The notes: generated by a model from the sequence alone, not told the origin. A stretch of 64,000 nucleotides of DNA from Chloroflexota bacterium (GCA_002722455.1 PBMB01000012.1:62001-126000); one strand, 5' to 3'. Numbered from the stretch's first letter, positions 15,776 to 24,427 are shown. Numbers and translations: made by a program.

Positions 15776-16612
15776 ATGAGTGAAGTAAATTTCAGAAAAG
15801 AAAAAGACAATGACGTTTATATACTAGAAAATGAAATAAAGAATTTTGAACATAAAATAAAACAAAGCGAAGAATATTCAAGATATTCTTACATGAGTAT
15901 TTATTCCGCATTTACACATTATGGACTACAGCGTATTTATGATGGTTTATTAATGAGAATATCTCTTGATAATAGACCTGTTACTATTCTTCGAACACAA
16001 TCACCTGAAAAATGCGATTCATTATACAACCCTCCTATTTCGACTCTTGATGGAAAAGAACCTTTTGATCATCAAAGAGGTGGTGTATATATTGATAAAG
16101 AAGGCAAAGAAAAAACGCTCTCTGATCTTTATTTCTGGATTTCGTATAGTAAAAAAATCATAACAAATGAAAATGGTGAAGAGAAAAAAGTTTCATTAAA
16201 ATCTGGTGAATCTTTATCTGTGCTAGGAAAAGAACGTTGCTTAGGATATTGGTATAAAACCAGACCATTAGAATCTATGGGATCTGAGGTTAATGATTTT
16301 CCTTACGATATTAAAAGTGCAATTATTTCTAGTCCACTTACTGATGAACAAAAACAAGATTTATTGAATAAATTGTATGTTCAAGAGTCTCCCGTTCTTC
16401 AAGCTGATCGTGAAAATCTTCCTTTGGTTAAAAACTTTTATCAGCGTTGTTCTGGTTTTAAACACACCGAAATATTCAAAGACGAACAAGAAATGCTCAA
16501 TGAATACAACTTTATTACAAATATGCTTAAATCAAAAGACTTACCTAAAATTGTTCTTGATAATCTTTTGTTAAACATGGCTCATAGTAAGCGTCATTTT
16601 TATGATCAATAA
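15776..16612 (+). CDS. protein of unknown function (278 aa)
   Basis: Soluble. It contains segments that look like small-molecule or phosphate-binding loops but match nothing I know (RCLGYWYKTRPLESMGSEVNDFPYDI, PFDHQRGGVYIDKEG). The SD AAAGGTTG precedes the ATG. Monocistronic. Confidence 0.75.
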   Translation: MSEVNFRKEKDNDVYILENEIKNFEHKIKQSEEYSRYSYMSIYSAFTHYGLQRIYDGLLMRISLDNRPVTILRTQSPEKCDSLYNPPISTLDGKEPFDHQRGGVYIDKEGKEKTLSDLYFWISYSKKIITNENGEEKKVSLKSGESLSVLGKERCLGYWYKTRPLESMGSEVNDFPYDIKSAIISSPLTDEQKQDLLNKLYVQESPVLQADRENLPLVKNFYQRCSGFKHTEIFKDEQEMLNEYNFITNMLKSKDLPKIVLDNLLLNMAHSKRHFYDQ

Positions 16613-16644
16613 GGGCTTATAACCTTTATTTTCTTTTTTATTTT

Positions 16645-16653
16645 TGATATAAT
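16645..16653 (+). promoter_or_regulatory. extended -10 promoter for 16690 gene
   Basis: TGATATAAT, 37 bases before the ATG. Confidence 0.75.
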
Positions 16654-16689
16654 GAATGCAATTAATCAACAATATTTAAGGTTATGACA

Positions 16690-16989
16690 ATGGCTAAAGA
16701 ATACATTTCATTTTCTAAACATGAACTTGCAAAACAATGGTTAGAGGAAGAAGACGGTGAAATTACTGCATCGATTGATGTACCTACGGGTGTGTTTAAC
16801 GAACATGGTGATGAATTCATTGCCAAACTACATGCTTATTCCATTTGTGACCATTTTGTTCAACGAAGAAGAAAGAACAACCCTAGTGTTCTGCATTTTG
16901 AACTCGTATCATCAGAGGAAAATGATGGAGCTGTTGATGTTACAAAAGCGGTTCATGAAGCACAGAAAGCTAAACAAAAATCTTCTTGA
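16690..16989 (+). CDS. small acidic protein of unknown function (99 aa)
   Basis: The start is set at the second ATG (16690), because TAAGGTT sits directly against the first. MAKEYISFSKHELAKQWLEEEDG... has an Ala/Lys-rich C-terminal helix. No family recognised. Confidence 0.7.
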   Translation: MAKEYISFSKHELAKQWLEEEDGEITASIDVPTGVFNEHGDEFIAKLHAYSICDHFVQRRRKNNPSVLHFELVSSEENDGAVDVTKAVHEAQKAKQKSS

Positions 16990-17006
16990 TTTAATAAACT
17001 AACAAT

Positions 17007-17035
17007 AAAAAAGCGACTGTTTAGTCGCTTTTTTT
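17007..17035. terminator. bidirectional terminator
   Basis: AAGCGACT/AGTCGCTT stem with T-runs on both sides, between convergent genes. Confidence 0.9.
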
Positions 17036-17354
17036 AAACTTCAAAACTTTCACCACAACCACAACGTGATTTTTCATTCGGGTTAATGTATTCAAAACCT
17101 TCATTTAAACCATTTTTCACATAATCAATTGTTAATCCATTCATGAAAACCATAGCTTTATCGTCTATTACAATCGAATATCCATTTTTTTCAAATACAT
17201 TATCGTGTTCTTCTGTTTTGTCTGCAAATTCTAAGGTGTAAGCATAACCATTACAGCCTGTTGTTTTCATTCCAAGCCTAATACCTATACCTTTCCCACG
17301 ATCAGACAATGCTTTCAAAATCATTTCTTCTGCTTTTTTAGTTACTTCCACCAT
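17034..17354 (-). CDS. iscA: A-type iron-sulfur cluster carrier (IscA-like)
   Basis: 106 residues from the ATG at 17354 behind AAGGAAC. The three cluster-binding cysteines are present at C34, C98 and C100 (TTGCNG and CGCGESF), and NGLNEGFEYINPN is typical of IscA rather than ErpA. IscA delivers iron or Fe-S clusters to apoproteins in the cytoplasm. It stands alone here without iscS, iscU, hscA or fdx, unlike the usual isc operon, so it may be a mobile extra copy. ErpA or SufA identity cannot be fully excluded. Confidence 0.85.
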   Translation of the reverse strand: MVEVTKKAEEMILKALSDRGKGIGIRLGMKTTGCNGYAYTLEFADKTEEHDNVFEKNGYSIVIDDKAMVFMNGLTIDYVKNGLNEGFEYINPNEKSRCGCGESFEV

Positions 17355-17403
17355 TGTTCGTTCCTTGTTTTTATAGATAAAATAGCACATTGTTTTTTTT
17401 TAT

Positions 17404-17433
17404 CAAAAAAATGAGAGAACACATGTCTCTCAT
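17404..17433 (-). terminator. terminator for 17452 gene
   Basis: ATGAGAG/CTCTCAT stem followed on the minus strand by T7. Confidence 0.8.
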
Positions 17434-17451
17434 TATTAGACCTGAACAAAC

Positions 17452-17874
17452 TTAATCTTCATTCAGTTTTTGATTTAACTCTAATGTTCTCATATAAGAA
17501 ATATGGATTAATTCGTCATAATCACCTATTTCATTTTCCATGCCAAGTTCTGCGCTTGAATATTTAACATAGTATCTTTTATTTTGATCAAGCTCTAACA
17601 TAAAACATTCATTATCTAAAGCTACGTCATACATTTCATTTAATGTGTCTTGATCTTTTTCTAAATACATCCACTCTACGTCAATTAACGTATTTAAAGT
17701 CGTTGCTTCTTTTTTAAACACCCAACATTTTTTTTCTGCATTAAATACGCCTTTAAATGGTAGAATTGTATTATTGTGTTTAACAATGATTTCTTTTGAA
17801 ATATTATCTTTGTCTACTTCTGGTCTTTCTGTTTGTGCATTTTTCCAATCTGTTATTTTTGCTAGTTTTAACAT
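17452..17874 (-). CDS. protein of unknown function (140 aa)
   Basis: The start is set at 17874 (MLKLAKITDWKNAQ) behind GAGGG. An acidic protein with a beta-rich centre. An extended -10-like TGCTATTAT lies on the minus strand at 17904-17912. No family recognised. Confidence 0.7.
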   Translation of the reverse strand: MLKLAKITDWKNAQTERPEVDKDNISKEIIVKHNNTILPFKGVFNAEKKCWVFKKEATTLNTLIDVEWMYLEKDQDTLNEMYDVALDNECFMLELDQNKRYYVKYSSAELGMENEIGDYDELIHISYMRTLELNQKLNED

Positions 17875-17946
17875 TATATTACCCTCTTTTTGTGTGTAAT
17901 ATAATAATAGCAATTCTTGTTTTTAAAATAAATAGCTAAACATTAA

Positions 17947-18022
17947 AAAAGATTATGCAATCAAACTTACTCCCAGCATAATATTATACTTCAACCAGCA
18001 AAAAAATAGAGAATAATCTTTT
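17947..18022. promoter_or_regulatory. competing inverted repeats between divergent genes
   Basis: ATTATGC (17952-17958) pairs with GCATAAT (17976-17982). The overlapping AAAAGATTAT (17947-17956) pairs with ATAATCTTTT (18013-18022). The two pairings are mutually exclusive. This could be an operator pair or a switching leader, and the strand is unknown. Confidence 0.45.
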
Positions 18023-18080
18023 GCTTGATGTTTTTTCATTCAATTGTTAATATCAAAAATTAATAAAAAAAGGATTTAGA

Positions 18081-18722
18081 ATGAACATTTCAGAATTACC
18101 AAACACATTAACAGAAAATGATATTGATTTTACAAAATTTATTTTTGCGTCTCACGAACAGTGTGTCTATTTATTTGATAAAAATGGTGTTGTTTTTGAA
18201 CCTTCTTTTAAATATATGGCAATAGAAGATAAAGAAGGAAAACCATATCTTGATAGTGCAAATGTCGTGATTAATCATGAAGGTTTAATGGAATACGAAA
18301 AATCTCCTTCAGAAAACTATATTGCTTGTCTTCTCAATTACGGGAACGAAGACAAAGATGTTTTTATTGCTTCAAGAGAAGAGTATAATATTATACCAAC
18401 AGGAGATACCTTTGATAAATGGCGACAAGAGTTATTGATTATTGATATTGTTTCTGGTGATTCATTTAATAAACATGAAATGGTTTCATACTTTTTAGAA
18501 AAAGAAGAAATAGAAAAATATCCTAATAAAGATATTGAAAAATACAGAAATCAACTACTGATTATTCATCCTGAAACTTATTTTTACATCACTTTCAACA
18601 AGAACAAAAAAGAACAAGCTTTTAAATTCTGGGGTGGTGACACTATTATTTATTTTGATTCATTGGATATTAGCTTGTATTTTCCATTTATTCAATCTCT
18701 TATTGAGAGTGGTTATCAATGA
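18081..18722 (+). CDS. protein of unknown function (213 aa)
   Basis: Soluble acidic protein. EKYRNQLLIIHPETYFYI and KWRQELLIIDIVSGDSFN look like two copies of one short motif, suggesting internal symmetry. The SD AAAAAGGA precedes the ATG. No family recognised. Confidence 0.75.
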   Translation: MNISELPNTLTENDIDFTKFIFASHEQCVYLFDKNGVVFEPSFKYMAIEDKEGKPYLDSANVVINHEGLMEYEKSPSENYIACLLNYGNEDKDVFIASREEYNIIPTGDTFDKWRQELLIIDIVSGDSFNKHEMVSYFLEKEEIEKYPNKDIEKYRNQLLIIHPETYFYITFNKNKKEQAFKFWGGDTIIYFDSLDISLYFPFIQSLIESGYQ

Positions 18723-18864
18723 TTTTTTCCTTGATTAACTAAAGATTCAAACTATTGTTTATAAAATAGTCAATATGTCAGAAGTTTGATTTTTATCAAT
18801 GAATGTTGTTTTTTTTCATAATAAATGGTTCTTTTTGAATTAAGGAGCTTGTAAATATTTTTTT

Positions 18865-18885
18865 TTGTTGTAATATTACGAACAA
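18865..18885. promoter_or_regulatory. operator-like palindrome upstream of alcohol dehydrogenase
   Basis: TTGTTGTAATATTACGAACAA has the perfect core GTAATATTAC with TTGTT/AACAA arms. A candidate regulator-binding site 60 bases before the ATG. Confidence 0.5.
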
Positions 18886-18889
18886 GGTT

Positions 18890-18905
18890 TAGAGTTAATA
18901 CTCTA
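18890..18905 (+). promoter_or_regulatory. leader hairpin of alcohol dehydrogenase
   Basis: TAGAGT-TAAT-ACTCTA, a six-base perfect inverted repeat between the palindrome and the start codon. Confidence 0.4.
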
Positions 18906-18945
18906 TAGTTTAGATTTTGAAACAATAAAATTAAGGAGTTGTATT

Positions 18946-20091
18946 ATGTCTACATTTTTTATTCCACAAGAAAATATGATGGGTAAAGGTTCTTTTAATG
19001 AAGCTATTGAATCCATTAAAGGTTTAGGTTACAAGAAAATGCTTGTTGTTACTGATAAAGTGCTTGTTGAAATTGGTCTTGTTAAGAAAGTTACAGATCA
19101 ACTTAATGCAGAAGGCATTGAAACAGTTATTTATGACGGCACAAAACCAAATCCAACAGTAACAAACGTTGAAGAAGGTGTTGCGATGTTCCAAGCGAAC
19201 GGTTGTGATTCAGTTATGACACTTGGTGGCGGTTCTCCACACGACTGTGGTAAAGGAATTGCTCTTGTTACTAAGAATGGCGGTAAAATTGAAGACTATG
19301 AAGGTCTAAATCAATCTAAATCACCACAAACTCCATTAATAGCTGTTAATACAACTGCGGGAACTGCTTCTGAAATGACACGCTTCTGTATTATTACTGA
19401 TGAAATTCGACACATTAAAATGGCAATTGTTGACAAAAATGTCACTCCTTTACTATCTGTAAATGACTCTATTCTTATGATGGGACAACCTGCTAGTTTG
19501 ACAGCAGCAACAGGTATGGACGCATTGACTCATGCTATTGAAGCCTATGTATCCACTGCAGCCACCCCAATGACTGACGCTCTTGCGCTTGAAGCAATTC
19601 GTTTAATCCAAGCGAACCTAAGAACAGCAGTAGAACATGGTGATAACGAAGAAGCTCGTGAAGCTATGGCATATGCTCAATTTATGGCAGGTTGTGCATT
19701 CAACAATGCCTCTCTTGGTTATGTTCATGCAATGGCACACCAACTAGGTGGCCTTCTAGATCTACCACACGGCATCTGTAATGCAGTTCTTTTACCACAC
19801 GTTCAAGCCTATAATTCAGAAGTCGCAGGTGAACGCCTTGCTGTTATCGCACAAGCTATGGGTGTCGATACAACAGGAATGAGCACTGAAGAAGCTACAA
19901 AAGAAGCTATTAATGCGATCAATTCTCTTTCAAAAGATGTAGGCACACTTAAAACACTTACAGAACTAGGTGTTAAAGAAGAACATATCGTTCAACTTGC
20001 AACTAATGCACTTAAAGATGTATGTGGATTAACAAACCCTAAACAAGCAACTAATGAAGAAATTTGCCAGATCTTCCGTAATGCAATGTAA
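18946..20091 (+). CDS. iron-containing alcohol dehydrogenase
   Basis: 381 residues, the length of group III Fe-dependent dehydrogenases (YiaY/FucO/AdhB type), which interconvert alcohols and aldehydes with NAD(H). The dinucleotide motif GGGSPHD lies at residues 94-100. The iron ligands are D192, H196, H261 and H275, in [13 protein letters not shown] and [16 protein letters not shown]. The SD AAGGAG precedes the ATG. Its codon use has more C/G-ending codons than its orphan neighbours, suggesting a more highly expressed or differently acquired gene. The substrate cannot be read from sequence. Confidence 0.92.
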   Translation: MSTFFIPQENMMGKGSFNEAIESIKGLGYKKMLVVTDKVLVEIGLVKKVTDQLNAEGIETVIYDGTKPNPTVTNVEEGVAMFQANGCDSVMTLGGGSPHDCGKGIALVTKNGGKIEDYEGLNQSKSPQTPLIAVNTTAGTASEMTRFCIITDEIRHIKMAIVDKNVTPLLSVNDSILMMGQPASLTAATGMDALTHAIEAYVSTAATPMTDALALEAIRLIQANLRTAVEHGDNEEAREAMAYAQFMAGCAFNNASLGYVHAMAHQLGGLLDLPHGICNAVLLPHVQAYNSEVAGERLAVIAQAMGVDTTGMSTEEATKEAINAINSLSKDVGTLKTLTELGVKEEHIVQLATNALKDVCGLTNPKQATNEEICQIFRNAM

Positions 20092-20111
20092 TTAAAAACA
20101 CAAATAAATAT

Positions 20112-20136
20112 AAAGCCTCCAGTCGGAGGCTTTTTT
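20112..20136 (+). terminator. terminator
   Basis: AAAGCCTCC/GGAGGCTTT stem with T6. Confidence 0.9.
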
Positions 20137-20157
20137 ATTGCTACTTGTTTTTTGTTT

Positions 20158-20166
20158 TGATATAAT
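20158..20166 (+). promoter_or_regulatory. extended -10 promoter for 20204 gene
   Basis: TGATATAAT, 38 bases before the ATG. Confidence 0.75.
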
Positions 20167-20203
20167 AAACATCTTGAAAAAACAAATATTAAAAAGAGAA
20201 CAC

Positions 20204-20866
20204 ATGAAAATTACAGAATTATTTAATATTAAACGACCTATTATTGACAACACAAATGAAAATCATAAACATCTTCTAAATGACCTTGAAGAAGCGTTCC
20301 GTAATTCAGGATCTTTTTTTCATTTTGATCATTACTACTCATTTCAAAAAAATGAAGAATATTGTAATGCTATCTCTTTTAAAGAAATCTCTAAACTACA
20401 CTTTGGTTCTGACGAAGATTCTGTATTCCGTATCATTCGATTTAAAGGTGAAGATATCGGATATATGCAAAAATCAGGTGATACTCGATACTGGTCATTA
20501 GGCTTTTTATCGGAAGAAAAACTAATGAAATTTGTTTTATTTCTTCATCATATTGATTCTCAATTCTGTGAATACAGTGGTATTAAACAATATCTAATCA
20601 AAGAAGACGAAGAACACCATTGTCAATATGTTAAACTTGAAGAAAAAGAGGGTGACGTATTCATTAAAAGCTTCAATACTTTTGGTGAATCGCTAGAAAA
20701 AAGTTCTAAACCTAAAATTGCACTTATTGAAGAAAATGGTGTATTAACAGAATGGAAAATTAAAGATCACAAAGAAGCTAACTTAGAAGGTCATTCTATT
20801 GTTGTTGAGCGAAATGGAATGGTTATTTATGTTTCGCCCAAAGAAATTAAATATAAAATTAATTAA
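20204..20866 (+). CDS. protein of unknown function (220 aa)
   Basis: The start is set at 20204 (MKITELFNIKRP) behind AAAGAGA. The ORF-track start lies in the promoter. The N-half contains a SMI1/barrel-like looking but unassigned segment (FRIIRFKGEDIGYMQKSGDTRYWSLGF), and the C-half is beta-rich. No confident family. Confidence 0.75.
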   Translation: MKITELFNIKRPIIDNTNENHKHLLNDLEEAFRNSGSFFHFDHYYSFQKNEEYCNAISFKEISKLHFGSDEDSVFRIIRFKGEDIGYMQKSGDTRYWSLGFLSEEKLMKFVLFLHHIDSQFCEYSGIKQYLIKEDEEHHCQYVKLEEKEGDVFIKSFNTFGESLEKSSKPKIALIEENGVLTEWKIKDHKEANLEGHSIVVERNGMVIYVSPKEIKYKIN

Positions 20867-20883
20867 TATTCATTATTTAAATC

Positions 20884-20908
20884 AAAAGCTTCGTAAGAGG
20901 CTTTTTTT
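20884..20908 (+). terminator. terminator
   Basis: AAAGCTTC/GAGGCTTT stem (one G-U pair) with T7. Confidence 0.8.
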
Positions 20909-20929
20909 ATTTTTAAATATCTTTTTATT

Positions 20930-20938
20930 TGATATAAT
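20930..20938 (+). promoter_or_regulatory. extended -10 promoter for 20967 gene
   Basis: TGATATAAT, 29 bases before the ATG. Confidence 0.75.
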
Positions 20939-20966
20939 GTCCTTACACACATAAGGAAAACAAAAA

Positions 20967-21596
20967 ATGATTAAACTTGAATATTATGAGAAAGAAAAAA
21001 AACTTCTTGCTTACAATCAAGATAAAATTAATAATTCACTAGATAGCTATGAATTTATTGGCGAAATTGTTTTAAAAGACTTAACTGAAAATATCATTGA
21101 ATTAGATGGACCCATCGCTAGACCTAGATATGGATTATTCTTATACCAAATGGCTTGTATGTTAATGAGTCAGAAAAATTGCTATCTTTGTTTACCAAGA
21201 GACACTGACATTAGAGATGCTGCATTAAAACCTTTTGTTAAAATATGGGAAAATCTAGGTAACAACATTAAATCTATCGAAATCCCCGAAGAATATAACG
21301 ATGAATATTATGATTTTACAAATAAAGAAGAATACCCTTTCTTTTTTGAAGCTTTAAATATTAAGGAAACAGAAGCTTTTAAAAATAGCATTACGATTTG
21401 CAAACAACGTTCAGAATCTCTTGTTCCAAAAGACGTTTTAGAGAAATGGGACGATTATTTCAGGAATGCTTATGAAAACGACAGCAATAAATTTATCAAT
21501 GAAGACAACCCAATGAGAAAACCTATTAAAATTGACGAATTTTTATCTTTTAAATTAAAAGAAAAGAAACAAAACAAAAAAAGATTTAGAATGTAA
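20967..21596 (+). CDS. protein of unknown function (209 aa)
   Basis: Soluble. The N-terminal half has a central Gly/Pro stretch (LDGPIARPRYGLFLYQMAC) and the C-terminal tail is strongly basic (KLKEKKQNKKRFRM). The SD ATAAGGAAA precedes the ATG. No family recognised. Confidence 0.75.
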   Translation: MIKLEYYEKEKKLLAYNQDKINNSLDSYEFIGEIVLKDLTENIIELDGPIARPRYGLFLYQMACMLMSQKNCYLCLPRDTDIRDAALKPFVKIWENLGNNIKSIEIPEEYNDEYYDFTNKEEYPFFFEALNIKETEAFKNSITICKQRSESLVPKDVLEKWDDYFRNAYENDSNKFINEDNPMRKPIKIDEFLSFKLKEKKQNKKRFRM

Positions 21597-21601
21597 TATA
21601 C

Positions 21602-21634
21602 AAAAAACTCCCTTTCGGGAGTTTTTATTTTTTT
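21602..21634. terminator. bidirectional terminator
   Basis: AAAAACTCCC/GGGAGTTTTT stem between convergent genes. Confidence 0.9.
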
Positions 21635-22040
21635 AATCAATTAAGTTTAAAGTTAAATCGTCTTCTTCTAGGCAATAAAAATCTAAAACAGATTCAAATA
21701 AAGGATCATCGGTAGCTTGTCTAAATAACGTCATACAAGATATAAATTTGTAATAATCAGGATCTCCAAACATATCAAACAAAGGTCTTTCTGCTTCTAA
21801 AAGTATTTGTATCACTTCTATTAACCTTTCTCTTAAAATGTCATTATCATAATAAGCAGTGGCTTCTTCTAAAGTTGATATCGAATACTTTTCAGCTTCT
21901 AGGCTTTTTGATATTCCTTTTATTTGGGGGAACACAAACCACATCCAGTGGGATTCTTTTTGTTCATTTTTTAATTCTGCCACGACTGTATCCCATACAG
22001 CATTTTGAGCGTCAATAAATCTTTCTAAATCAAATCCCAT
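21633..22040 (-). CDS. DUF1810 family protein
   Basis: 135 residues with the family hallmarks: ERFIDAQ near the N-terminus, SHWMWFVFPQIKG around residue 30, then SLEAEKYSISTLEEATAYYDND...RL. DUF1810 proteins are compact helical proteins of unresolved function, reported in genomic contexts linked to ADP-ribose/macrodomain chemistry. An extended -10 (TGCTATAAT) lies on the minus strand at 22078-22086. Confidence 0.85.
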   Translation of the reverse strand: MGFDLERFIDAQNAVWDTVVAELKNEQKESHWMWFVFPQIKGISKSLEAEKYSISTLEEATAYYDNDILRERLIEVIQILLEAERPLFDMFGDPDYYKFISCMTLFRQATDDPLFESVLDFYCLEEDDLTLNLID

Positions 22041-22077
22041 GCTTTCACCTCATATTTAACAAATCATATTTTTCTCA

Positions 22078-22086
22078 ATTATAGCA
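22078..22086 (-). promoter_or_regulatory. extended -10 promoter for DUF1810 gene
   Basis: TGCTATAAT on the minus strand, about 38 bases before the start codon. Confidence 0.75.
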
Positions 22087-22112
22087 AAAATTAACAGTAT
22101 GGCAATACTATA

Positions 22113-22658
22113 TCAAATATATTTTTTTATTATTTTTAGAATTTCGACCTCACTCATATCTCCTAAATCATAACCTTCTGGAAGATAAACAACTTCTTTA
22201 TGCGTGGCTAATTTTGCAAGTTTTTGTCCTGCTTCATCACCTTCACAAATCGGAATGAGTTTAACACCTAACATAAATAATTGTTCTTTTATATGTTCTA
22301 CATCAGAGCCTAGCAATGCTAATGCTTGTAATCCTAATTTATGTAATCTACAGGCATCAAAAACACCTTCGCATAAAAACACCGTTTTTGTTTCAGGCGT
22401 TAATCTCTCCAAACCAAAAGCAGTTACTCTAACTGTACCGTGTTTTTTTGTTATGTAAGTATAATATCTTCTTTCAATATCAAGCAAATGACTTCCACGC
22501 TTTGGTTGTTCTGGGGTATAGCATTGGAAGCCTACAATTTCTCCGCTAAAACTATAAAGCATAAAATAAGCTTTACAGTGTTCCTCAGAAACATAGACAG
22601 AACTATATAATTCTGTATGAAGATGTCTTTCTTTTAAATGTTTAGTAATAGATAGCAT
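22113..22658 (-). CDS. Toprim-domain protein (primase-like, phage/plasmid type)
   Basis: 181 residues from the ATG at 22658, which has GAGG seven bases upstream. The C-terminal half is a Toprim fold: TVFLCEGVFDACRLHKLG with Glu97, then ICEGDEAGQKLA in place of the usual DxDxAG, leaving only part of the metal site. Comparable domains occur in replicative primases and in stand-alone phage or plasmid proteins. There is no zinc finger or helicase part. The frame stays open to 22802, over the promoter, so a longer form is possible only from an unusual start. Confidence 0.75.
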   Translation of the reverse strand: MLSITKHLKERHLHTELYSSVYVSEEHCKAYFMLYSFSGEIVGFQCYTPEQPKRGSHLLDIERRYYTYITKKHGTVRVTAFGLERLTPETKTVFLCEGVFDACRLHKLGLQALALLGSDVEHIKEQLFMLGVKLIPICEGDEAGQKLAKLATHKEVVYLPEGYDLGDMSEVEILKIIKKYI

Positions 22659-22781
22659 ATTGGTAGCCTCAAAAAAAATATACAATTGGGTTTGTATTTT
22701 TTTTAAAGTGGTTTTAACTCCACTCGCCACCAATATTTTTTGAGAAATGCGCAAGATATCGGAAACTTGCTCAATTGATAG

Positions 22782-22817
22782 GACAATTATAAGACAATTC
22801 ACAAATGATTGTCAAGA
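22782..22817 (-). promoter_or_regulatory. sigma-70 promoter for Toprim gene
   Basis: On the minus strand TTGACA and TATAAT are separated by 18 bases. It gives a leader of roughly 120 nt before the SD-supported start at 22658. Confidence 0.75.
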
Positions 22818-22943
22818 CGTATTTAATATATTTTATTATTAAAATTTCAAGTCTTTAAGTTGAAAAAACATTTATAATTTGTTGATTTTTTATACTCTTT
22901 TTGCTACTATACCTTTCTATTAACAGATAAAAAAAGGTTAAAT

Positions 22944-24002
22944 ATGAAAAAATTATTACTTCCTATTATTGGACTTTTCTTACTCTCTGGTTGTAATGAA
23001 AGTCCAGACAATTATGCAGAAAAAAAAGAAACACCTGTTGTTGAAGTTATTCAAGTAGTAGACCCTGACGAACCACAGTATACAGAAAATGATGTTTTTT
23101 CTTTTTATACCTCATGCCTTTTAACAGAAGGTATTAAAGAAGATGATTACTGTGAAGAAGTTTGTGCTGACGAATTTGATTATGATAGCTGTGATTTCGC
23201 TGAAGATACAATTTCTGACATCCTTTCTGCTGGTAAAGATCTTAAAAAAGAGAAAGCAAAACGTTATTCTCATAAAGTTGTAAAGAGTGAATCTACATGG
23301 TTTAAGAAAGGTAGTCCTAAATGTGGTAACAATAAATGCACTCAAACATATTACAAAACTATTTATTACAAAGATGGAAGCAGTTCAAAAAGTTATAAGA
23401 CAGAGAGTTACACTAAAAAGAACATGAATAGTGCAACAAAGACCACAACTGGTTCTACAAGCACAACAACAAGTAAGTATTCTAGTAATTTAACTGCCAC
23501 CAATCAAAAAGAAGATACTAGCAAAACAAAATCTAGTACAATTACAACTAATACAATAAATACAACAAGCACTACTGCAAGTAAGTATTCTAGTAATTTA
23601 ACTGCTACTAAACCGAAAGAAGAAGTAAAAGAAGAAGTTGCTGAAGAGTCTAGCATTGGTGTTGGTGAAGTTGCTATTGGTGCTGCAGCAGTGGGAACAG
23701 CAGCAGCATTAACGACTAAAACCAAATCTAAATCAAAAACTGTTAAGAAGGATACAGGCTGGATAAAGTCTGGTTCTCCTTATTCTTGTGGATCATATTC
23801 ACCTTCTGCTTCAAGCAAAACAAAAGGTAAGAAATTTAAACAAACACGCTCTTGCAAACAAAAAGAAATCCGAACTATCACTTACAGTGACGGTAGTGTT
23901 GAAAAGTCTTCAAGAGTTACTAGCGTAAGTCAATCAAAAGAGGCTACTGGCACAAAATTCAAACAAAAAAATAAGAAAAAGAAAAATAAAAAGAAAAAGT
24001 AA
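22944..24002 (+). CDS. lipoprotein with thrombospondin-like modules and a poly-Lys tail
   Basis: 352 residues. The signal MKKLLLPIIGLFLLSGC ends in a lipobox, so the protein is probably lipidated and anchored in the envelope. A Cys-containing N-domain is followed by a module resembling the 716-residue repeat protein of this window (WFKKGSPKCG...YYKDGS). Next come a Thr/Ser-rich linker with a duplicated SKYSSNLTAT segment, an Ala-rich patch, and a second module (SGSPYSCGSYSPSAS...FKQTRSCKQKE). The extreme C-terminus is almost pure Lys/Asn. Likely surface or envelope binding; ligand unknown. Confidence 0.85.
   Translation: MKKLLLPIIGLFLLSGCNESPDNYAEKKETPVVEVIQVVDPDEPQYTENDVFSFYTSCLLTEGIKEDDYCEEVCADEFDYDSCDFAEDTISDILSAGKDLKKEKAKRYSHKVVKSESTWFKKGSPKCGNNKCTQTYYKTIYYKDGSSSKSYKTESYTKKNMNSATKTTTGSTSTTTSKYSSNLTATNQKEDTSKTKSSTITTNTINTTSTTASKYSSNLTATKPKEEVKEEVAEESSIGVGEVAIGAAAVGTAAALTTKTKSKSKTVKKDTGWIKSGSPYSCGSYSPSASSKTKGKKFKQTRSCKQKEIRTITYSDGSVEKSSRVTSVSQSKEATGTKFKQKNKKKKNKKKK
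23468..23608 (+). repeat. direct repeat inside lipoprotein gene
   Basis: AAGTAAGTATTCTAGTAATT occurs at about 23471 and again at about 23580. It encodes the duplicated SKYSSNLTAT segment of the linker. Confidence 0.8.
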
Positions 24003-24009
24003 AAACAAT

Positions 24010-24037
24010 AAAAAGCCGAACCATTCGGCTTTTTTTA
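24010..24037 (+). terminator. terminator
   Basis: AAGCCGAA/TTCGGCTT stem with T7. Confidence 0.9.
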
Positions 24038-24091
24038 TTGTCTTATGCTTAATAATTTGATATATTAAAAAATCAAGATTGAGGACTTAAA

Positions 24092-24427
24092 ATGAAAAAT
24101 ACCATTTTAGAAAACGAAAAAGAACTTAAAAATCTTTTTGAAAAAGCTATTGAATCTAAGAAAAAAGGATTAAAAAGACTAAGTTATATTTTTGATATGC
24201 TTTTTGTTTTTTTTAAGAGGAAAGAATGTATTGAAGGACAAAAGATTATGGATGCTGAACCTGTTTCTCTTTATGGTTGTTTTTATAAGACATTAGGCTC
24301 AAATTTAAAATTAAAAGACAAGACAAATAAACTTTATTCTTGTTTAATTGAATATTCAAATAGTGAAGACTATAATGATGACTTCAAAACATTTGTAAAA
24401 CCAAAGAAAAAAATTCAATATTATTAA
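24092..24427 (+). CDS. small Lys-rich protein of unknown function (111 aa)
   Basis: Helical N-terminus (ENEKELKNLFEKAIESKKKGLKRLSYIFDMLFVFF). The hydrophobic YIFDMLFVFF could be a weak amphipathic membrane contact. The SD TTGAGGA precedes the ATG. No family recognised. Confidence 0.7.
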   Translation: MKNTILENEKELKNLFEKAIESKKKGLKRLSYIFDMLFVFFKRKECIEGQKIMDAEPVSLYGCFYKTLGSNLKLKDKTNKLYSCLIEYSNSEDYNDDFKTFVKPKKKIQYY

